Of a stretch of 64,000 bases of DNA, positions 58,799-64,000 are shown piece by piece. The stretch's first letter is position 1, and every line of letters starts with the position of its first letter. The stretch comes from Paenibacillus illinoisensis NBRC 15959 (lineage in GTDB: Bacteria > Bacillota > Bacilli > Paenibacillales > Paenibacillaceae). The position numbers and the translations under genes were made by a program. Under the pieces are notes generated by a model, which saw nothing but the letters and a program-made list of their open reading frames with translations, did no database searches and had not been told where the DNA came from. The stretch spans positions 1,195,134 through 1,259,133 of the forward strand of contig NZ_BIME01000001.1 in NCBI RefSeq assembly GCF_004000925.1. The letters are read 5' to 3'.

Positions 58799-60060
58799 GA
58801 CTTTCCTCCCCGAAGTATCTTTCGCTGGGATGCCCACGCACTGATTTGGTTACCAAATGGAATCCAGGATTTAATTCGCTGAAGCTTGCTATGAGCAGAA
58901 GCCAGCTGCCTCTTCAATCGTTCCTGCTCACTGTATCCTCGCTCCAAGCGGTTATCTGCTGCACGAAGTGCTGCTTCCAATTGTCTGATTGTGGCAAGCG
59001 CAGCTAAGGTTGGATCTGTATCGGACTCCGAACGGTGGGCTGCTCCGTGCATCTCATCTCTCGTCGTACTTATGGATGGGGATCCCTGTATGCTGTAATG
59101 TGGTTGCCATCTGCAACCCGTTGCTTCCGTAAACTGATGGCCAAGTCGTTCAATGACTTCCTGATCCGGGGCTGCTTCATAACGGACTCCTGTCCATTGT
59201 TCCGCCTCTTGCAGCTGTTCAGAGTAACCCATACGATGGAACACGTCTGCCCCCAGAACACGGCAATATGTTTCGACTTCAGTTGTACTTAGTATACTTT
59301 TCCAGTTGTTAACAGAATTTTTGTGTGCTTCTTGATGCGTGGACAAGAACGGGTCTCCGACCCCCATACTGTAGAACATGTTGGATTTCGAACTGTTTAC
59401 ATGAAGGCCATATTGCTCCATTCCCTCTTCATATCCAACGCCGAGAAACTCACACAACTTTTCGACTTCTTCTTTAGGCTTGGAGACCAGCTGTTCATAA
59501 CGAAGCTCATATGCATTTGCATGCTTTACTGCAAAATAATCATTTAAGCGAAGCAAGCCGAGCGTAAGATCAACGGCTTTCATATTCAGATGTGGGCTTT
59601 TTAGACTGCTGACCAGATCAAACCCTTCTCCTTGGTTACGATTAACTTTCTTGTAGGAGGCAGCGATGGAGAGTGGATTACGCTGAAGGTGGATACGCTT
59701 GGACTCTGGAAAAAGTCGATCCAGCCATTCGAGCATATAGTAATAACGCGGAGATTTATCGACAACGAAATCTGCTGCATTCCCCTGCAGAAATCCGTTA
59801 TATATTTCAAGAGCAAAGCTCCTGCATGCCTTTTCATATACATCATCTGAGACCATGGAACTATAAAATTGACGAATAATGGGGCTTCCTCCGTAAGGAC
59901 GAGCATCCGCTTTCGACAGATCCACCAGATTCATCAGAAACCACATTTCCTGGGTTGCAAATATGCGGCTGTGGTTCTGCAGCATGACGGTGGATAGTGA
60001 GCTTCCACTACGAGGGACACAGAGTAATAAGACAAGTCCGTTACCTTGAACATCTACCAC
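58795..60060 (-). CDS. PAPS-dependent sulfotransferase of the lasso cluster
   Basis: The 421-residue protein begins with the 5'-phosphosulfate loop (LCVPRSGSSLSTVML at about 14-28) and has IHLQRNPLSIAASY near 125-140 as the 3'-phosphate site. It should use PAPS to sulfate an alcohol or phenol. The C-terminal 90 residues form a helical, probably coiled-coil region (RLERGYSEQERLKRQLASAHSK) not needed for the fold. The GTG at 60060 lies 6 bases after GGAGGGG; the ATG at 60066 touches that site. It is the first gene of the cluster. Confidence 0.87.
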   Translation of the reverse strand: MVDVQGNGLVLLLCVPRSGSSLSTVMLQNHSRIFATQEMWFLMNLVDLSKADARPYGGSPIIRQFYSSMVSDDVYEKACRSFALEIYNGFLQGNAADFVVDKSPRYYYMLEWLDRLFPESKRIHLQRNPLSIAASYKKVNRNQGEGFDLVSSLKSPHLNMKAVDLTLGLLRLNDYFAVKHANAYELRYEQLVSKPKEEVEKLCEFLGVGYEEGMEQYGLHVNSSKSNMFYSMGVGDPFLSTHQEAHKNSVNNWKSILSTTEVETYCRVLGADVFHRMGYSEQLQEAEQWTGVRYEAAPDQEVIERLGHQFTEATGCRWQPHYSIQGSPSISTTRDEMHGAAHRSESDTDPTLAALATIRQLEAALRAADNRLERGYSEQERLKRQLASAHSKLQRIKSWIPFGNQISAWASQRKILRGGKS

Positions 60061-60204
60061 CGGCATCCCCTCCTCTGTCCGAATATAATGAGCATGCAGT
60101 TGGTCATCGAATTCTCATCCTTTTTTCTGAAGAAACAGAAGATGTACAAATCCAATTCTATGATGTTTCGACATCTTTCAGATACGTTGTGTATTCATAG
60201 TTTT

Positions 60205-60233
60205 ACTCTATGATACAAAATGTATCATGTCAA
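60205..60233 (-). promoter_or_regulatory. promoter of the lasso cluster
   Basis: On the minus strand TTGACA (60233-60228, perfect) and TAGAGT (60210-60205) are 17 bases apart, about 145 bases before the sulfotransferase gene. The leader holds a GATGT/ACATC hairpin. Confidence 0.8.
60210..60228. promoter_or_regulatory. perfect palindromic operator between -35 and -10 of the lasso promoter
   Basis: ATGATACATTTTGTATCAT on the minus strand is a perfect 8-3-8 inverted repeat that fills the promoter spacer. A dimeric repressor here would block RNA polymerase. No regulator gene is inside the cluster, so it acts from elsewhere. Confidence 0.75.
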
Positions 60234-60351
60234 TCTTTTATTTTCACTTTTTCATAATTTCCTTTTCCGTTCACTCTTTTCCCTCCACCGGCAACTCAGC
60301 ACTCCATACTTATTCCACTGTACCTACGAAATATGACTGTGCACAAACATG

Positions 60352-60390
60352 AAAAAACTCCGAATCTGTTTCTGATAAACAGTTCCGGAG
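60352..60390 (-). terminator. rho-independent terminator of the MFS gene
   Basis: On the minus strand CTCCGGAACTGTTT pairs with AAACAGATTCGGAG (one mismatch) and runs into TTTTTTC. The 384 bases from 60061 to 60444 hold this and the lasso promoter. Confidence 0.88.
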
Positions 60391-60444
60391 CAGCTATTTT
60401 TTTATTATTTCTTTTCAAAAAAAAGGTTGTGTTTTATTGATCCA

Positions 60445-61800
60445 CTATGCCTTAGCGTTCACTCCAGGAGAAGGGGCAATGGATTCCAAAATACGGCTGT
60501 CTTCCCGATCTGCCTCAAGTGCGTCGTTCATGCCTTGCTTCACTTTAACTGTCATTAGAACGGCCATACCTGCAAGGAAGAAAAAGAGCAGGGAAAGAAT
60601 GCCCCACCTGCTTGAACCCGTAATCTGGCCCACCCAGCCAAAAACAAACGGGCCGAAAATGGATGAAAATTTGCCGGTGATGTTAACAAAGCCAAAATAC
60701 TCCCCTGTTCTGCCTGAAGGCATCAGGTTGCTAAACAATGAACGGGCAGTCGATTGACTGACACCTTGCACTACGCCAACGAGCCCGGCAAGCAAGTAGA
60801 AATGGATGGCTTCTGTCATGAAATATCCGAGGATGACAATACACACGTAGATGGACAGACTCAACATCAATATCTGCTTCGCTCCCCAGCGCTGTGCCCA
60901 TGCGCCAAGCAGCAAGGTGCATGGGAAACCGATAAATTGGGTGAGCAGCAACGCAAGCATCAGATCGGCTGTCCCGATGCCAATACTTGTCCCATAGATT
61001 GTCGCCATTAGAATGATCGTATTGATGCCGTCATTAAAAAACCAAAAAGCCACCAGCATTCGGATCAGCTGGGGAAAACGAAGCATCTGGCGAAAGGTTT
61101 GGCGCAATCTGCGTATGCCTACCTCTGCGTATCCCTTCCACGATTCAGGCATATCCGGTGCCGCAGGACGACGGGGAGCATGACGGAACAGCGGGATGGA
61201 GAATAACAGCCACCAGAGCGCTACGGAGATAAAGGCAAGTCTGGTACCTGCCAGTGTACTTCCCATCCCGAACCAACCAGGCTGCTGGATCATGAGCATG
61301 TTGACTGCCAGCAGTAATCCACCGCCAATGTAACCATATGCATACCCTTTGGATGAGATCATATCCCTGCGGTCCGCAGGCACGAGATCCGGCAGCATCG
61401 CATCATAGAAGGTATTACTGCCGGCAAATCCAATGGTCGAGATGACAAGCAAGGCTGAAGCCAGCAGCCAGTCCCCTTCCCCAACCGTGCTGAAGCCCAG
61501 TGTTGCGATCATTCCTGTGATAGCAAATACGCGCAGAAAATCCCCTTTACGGCCAGACAGATCCGACAACGCTCCCAGCAGCGGGGTTAGCAAGGCCACA
61601 CATAACATCCCGATCGAGTGCGTATAGGCCAGATAAGATGCTGCTGTGCCTTCATCCAGTGTTGCCGCAGCTACCGAAGCGTAGAAGACCGGAAGAACAG
61701 CGGCCAGTACTGTGGTCGCGTATGCAGAATTGGCCCAGTCGTACATAATCCAAGCTTTAACGGCCCGTTTATCCAAGTAGAATCCTTCCTTTTCATGCAT
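60445..61800 (-). CDS. UMF1-family MFS transporter
   Basis: The 451-residue protein has twelve hydrophobic segments and the UMF1/Atg22-like pattern AWIMYDWANSAYATTVLAAVLPV at the start, GALSDLSGRKGDFL and FVNITGKFSSIFGP. UMF1 members are related to yeast Atg22, an amino acid effluxer. The substrate is unknown. It lies upstream of the lasso cluster in the same direction but has its own terminator, so it is probably separate. Confidence 0.87.
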   Translation of the reverse strand: MHEKEGFYLDKRAVKAWIMYDWANSAYATTVLAAVLPVFYASVAAATLDEGTAASYLAYTHSIGMLCVALLTPLLGALSDLSGRKGDFLRVFAITGMIATLGFSTVGEGDWLLASALLVISTIGFAGSNTFYDAMLPDLVPADRRDMISSKGYAYGYIGGGLLLAVNMLMIQQPGWFGMGSTLAGTRLAFISVALWWLLFSIPLFRHAPRRPAAPDMPESWKGYAEVGIRRLRQTFRQMLRFPQLIRMLVAFWFFNDGINTIILMATIYGTSIGIGTADLMLALLLTQFIGFPCTLLLGAWAQRWGAKQILMLSLSIYVCIVILGYFMTEAIHFYLLAGLVGVVQGVSQSTARSLFSNLMPSGRTGEYFGFVNITGKFSSIFGPFVFGWVGQITGSSRWGILSLLFFFLAGMAVLMTVKVKQGMNDALEADREDSRILESIAPSPGVNAKA

Positions 61801-61958
61801 TCCTGAGAGAATGCCAATTCAATGCCTGTCCCTATTTTAAAGGAAGTTTGTCATACTGGTTCATCGTTTCTGTAAAAAGTTCGAGCTGCATCAGGCATTT
61901 TGAGCCGTGATCGAAATTGCACTCGCGTAAATTGTATCATTTTATCTCCTCTCGCATC

Positions 61959-61986
61959 ACATATCGTCCCCGCCGGTGAATATACT
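61959..61986 (+). promoter_or_regulatory. possible sigma-E promoter for yhbH
   Basis: ACATATC at 61959-61965 and AATATACT at 61979-61986 are 13 bases apart. The -35 is the same CATATC as at ytrH, and the -10 matches 6 of 8 bases of the sigma-E pattern. yhbH is in the sigma-E regulon in B. subtilis. Confidence 0.45.
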
Positions 61987-62036
61987 TAATTACCGACAGG
62001 CCAAACTGTGCCGCGTAATTAATGGGGGGTGCCTAC

Positions 62037-63203
62037 ATGTCAAATTCACACCAGCCTTACTCGTTCGTCGTATCCCGGGAAGATTGGTCGCTTCACCGCA
62101 AAGGGTACCAGGACCAGCAGCGCCATCAGCAAAAGGTTAAGGATGTCATTAAGCAAAATCTGCCTGATCTGATTACGGAAGAAAACATTATCATGTCCGA
62201 TGGACAACAAATCATCAAGGTACCGATCCGCAGTCTGGATGAGTACCGTTTTGTGTATAACTACCAAAAGCAAAAACATGTCGGTCAAGGCGACGGTGAC
62301 AGTCAGGTCGGAGATGTCATCGGTCGTGATCCTGCCTCACAAAAACCGGGCAAAGGCGAAAAAGCCGGAGATCAGCCTGGTCATGATATCGTAGAAGCCG
62401 AAGTCAGTATTGAAGAACTGGAAGATATGCTGTTCTCTGAACTTGAGCTTCCGGATCTGAAGCAGAAAGACAAGGATCAGATTGAAACACATACCGTGGT
62501 TTTCAATGATATCCGCAAAAAAGGTATGCAGTCCAACATTGACAAGAAACGAACCATTCTTGAAAATCTCCGGCGCAACGCCACAACCGGGAATCCCGGT
62601 ATTCATCATATCAGTCCGGATGATTTGCGTTACAAGACATGGGAAGACAAAATTATTCCGCAGTCCAACGCCGTCATTATCGCCATGATGGATACTTCTG
62701 GGTCTATGGGTTCTTTTGAAAAGTACTGCGCTCGCAGCTTCTTCTTCTGGATGACCCGTTTTCTGCGCCGCCAATACGAGAAGGTTGAAATTGTGTTCCT
62801 GGCTCACCATACGGAAGCCAAAGAAGTGACGGAAGAGGAATTTTTCACACGCGGCGAGAGCGGAGGAACGATCTGCTCCTCTGTATATATGAAGGCTCTT
62901 GATATCATTGATCGGCGTTACCCTCCTTCCAGTTACAATATCTATCCGTTTCATTTCTCGGATGGGGATAACCTCACCTCGGATAATGAACGCTGCGTGA
63001 AACTGATTGGTGAGCTAATGAAGCGCAGCAACATGTTTGGATATGGAGAGGTCAATCAATATAACCGCAGCAGTACATTAATGTCAGCTTACCGACATAT
63101 TAAGATGGATCAGTTTATGTACTATGTGATCAAAGAAAAAGGCGAAGTGTACAAAGCTTTGCGCAGCTTTTTCCAGAAACGGGAAGGAGGCAGCGTAAGA
63201 TGA
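62037..63203 (+). CDS. yhbH: sporulation protein YhbH (DUF444)
   Basis: The 388-residue protein has a charged N-terminal half and a von Willebrand-like (VWA) C-terminal half with the MIDAS motif [11 protein letters not shown] and the later conserved Thr and Asp. The YhbH/DUF444 family is sporulation-linked in Bacillales and works with the kinase PrkA elsewhere; prkA is not in the window. The ATG at 62037 follows GGGGGG by 6 bases. It overlaps spoVR by 4 bases. Confidence 0.92.
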   Translation: MSNSHQPYSFVVSREDWSLHRKGYQDQQRHQQKVKDVIKQNLPDLITEENIIMSDGQQIIKVPIRSLDEYRFVYNYQKQKHVGQGDGDSQVGDVIGRDPASQKPGKGEKAGDQPGHDIVEAEVSIEELEDMLFSELELPDLKQKDKDQIETHTVVFNDIRKKGMQSNIDKKRTILENLRRNATTGNPGIHHISPDDLRYKTWEDKIIPQSNAVIIAMMDTSGSMGSFEKYCARSFFFWMTRFLRRQYEKVEIVFLAHHTEAKEVTEEEFFTRGESGGTICSSVYMKALDIIDRRYPPSSYNIYPFHFSDGDNLTSDNERCVKLIGELMKRSNMFGYGEVNQYNRSSTLMSAYRHIKMDQFMYYVIKEKGEVYKALRSFFQKREGGSVR

Positions 63204-64000
63204 CAGATGAAATCCGCGACCTTGAATACGCCATTGCCGAGATTATGGAGATTGCCGATGGATTCGGCCTGGATTATTATCCGATGCGTTATGAGATCTG
63301 CCCGTCAGACATCATCTATACCTTCGGAGCCTACGGGATGCCAACAAGGTTCAGTCACTGGAGCTTTGGGAAAACCTTTCACAAGATGAAGATGCAGTAT
63401 GATTTTGGCCTCAGTAAAATTTATGAACTCGTCATTAACTCCAACCCTTGCTATGCCTTCCTGCTGGATGGCAATTCCCTGATTCAGAACAAATTGATCG
63501 TGGCCCACGTGCTTGCGCACTGTGACTTCTTCAAAAACAATGCCCGTTTCTCCAAATCGAACCGCAATATGGTCGAAAGCATGGCCGCCACGGCGGACCG
63601 GATCAGCAACTACGAAATGGAGTACGGAACCGAAGCTGTTGAGTCATTCATTGATGCCGTGATCGCCATTCAGGAACATGTAGACCCTCAACTCATCAAA
63701 CCCCGTCATTTGGACAAACAACGTTATATGGAGATGAAAATGCGGGAGCAGCGTGGTGAAAAGGCACCACGTCCAGAAGGACGATATGACGACTTATGGT
63801 CGCTTGACGATATGCAGAAAGAGGAAGCTCCATCCGAAGGAATTCAGGTTCATCACTTCCCGCCCGAACCGGAAAAGGACATCATGTGGTTTATTCAGGA
63901 GTTCTCGGAAGTGCTGACGGATTGGCAGCGGGATATCATGAGCATGATGCGTGAAGAGATGCTGTACTTCTGGCCTCAGATGGAAACCAAGATCATGAAT
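63200..64000 (+). CDS. spoVR: SpoVR family protein (cut by window edge)
   Basis: The first 267 residues are visible: [53 protein letters not shown] and [14 protein letters not shown], the SpoVR pattern. SpoVR is needed for normal spore cortex formation in B. subtilis. Its start overlaps the yhbH stop (ATGA), so they are coupled. The gene continues past 64000. Confidence 0.95.
   Translation, partial: MTDEIRDLEYAIAEIMEIADGFGLDYYPMRYEICPSDIIYTFGAYGMPTRFSHWSFGKTFHKMKMQYDFGLSKIYELVINSNPCYAFLLDGNSLIQNKLIVAHVLAHCDFFKNNARFSKSNRNMVESMAATADRISNYEMEYGTEAVESFIDAVIAIQEHVDPQLIKPRHLDKQRYMEMKMREQRGEKAPRPEGRYDDLWSLDDMQKEEAPSEGIQVHHFPPEPEKDIMWFIQEFSEVLTDWQRDIMSMMREEMLYFWPQMETKIMN

Overview
The window looks like chromosome from a Paenibacillus-type spore-former (Firmicutes, Bacillales). 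Bacillus-like gene neighbourhoods (accDA-pyk with dnaE, ytrHI, ytoI; sufCDSUB; cotJABC; yhbH-spoVR; mtnKA) sit beside genes typical of Paenibacillus. GC is about 50 percent, Shine-Dalgarno sites are strong, and GTG and TTG starts are common. Spore-related genes are unusually frequent: ytrHI, five YheC/YheD-type ATP-grasp genes, cotJABC, a YjcZ-type peptide, pdaA, yhbH and spoVR. I see no rRNA, tRNA, insertion sequence, prophage or CRISPR array.

Layout: 1-3.6 kb holds pyk (cut by the edge), accA, accD and small genes on the minus strand. 3.8-7.8 kb is dnaE with two large low-complexity insertions. 8.0-11.7 kb holds ytrHI behind a sigma-E-like promoter, a YtpI-like gene, ytoI, a small membrane protein and a YheA/YlbF-like gene. 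12.0-18.3 kb is a plus-strand run of five tandem ATP-grasp genes. 18.5-22.3 kb holds a HAD phosphatase, a CHASE3 chemoreceptor and a Gfo/Idh/MocA oxidoreductase. 22.7-26.3 kb is an unassigned metabolic group: a ThDP enzyme, a CMD-family protein, a STAS-like protein and a KAS III-like protein lacking the catalytic His and Asn. 26.4-36.5 kb holds cotJABC, a CNNM/CorC-type transporter, yfkAB, two HD-GYP proteins, a YunD-like phosphoesterase, a MoaD-MoaE fusion, a YjcZ-type peptide and an M23 peptidase.

36.6-41.8 kb is the sufCDSUB iron-sulfur operon. Its promoter has a -10 box buried in a perfect 7-1-7 palindrome of the Fur/PerR type. 42-51 kb holds DUF1802, dps, mtnK-mtnA, yunC, DUF423, DegV and pdaA genes.

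51.0-60.2 kb is the most interesting part: a lasso peptide cluster on the minus strand. Its order is sulfotransferase, cyclase, a 43-residue precursor missing from standard ORF calls, HPr-kinase-like tailoring kinase, B1, B2, nucleotidyltransferase and ABC exporter. The predicted core has Ala1, Asp9 and a C-terminal Ser, like the phosphorylated lasso peptide paeninodin, but its sequence is different. An APS kinase gene (cysC) lies at the far end of the cluster and could supply PAPS to the sulfotransferase. The operon promoter carries a perfect palindrome exactly filling the -35/-10 spacer, and two mutually exclusive hairpins follow the precursor gene. A UMF1-type MFS transporter, yhbH and a truncated spoVR gene close the window.
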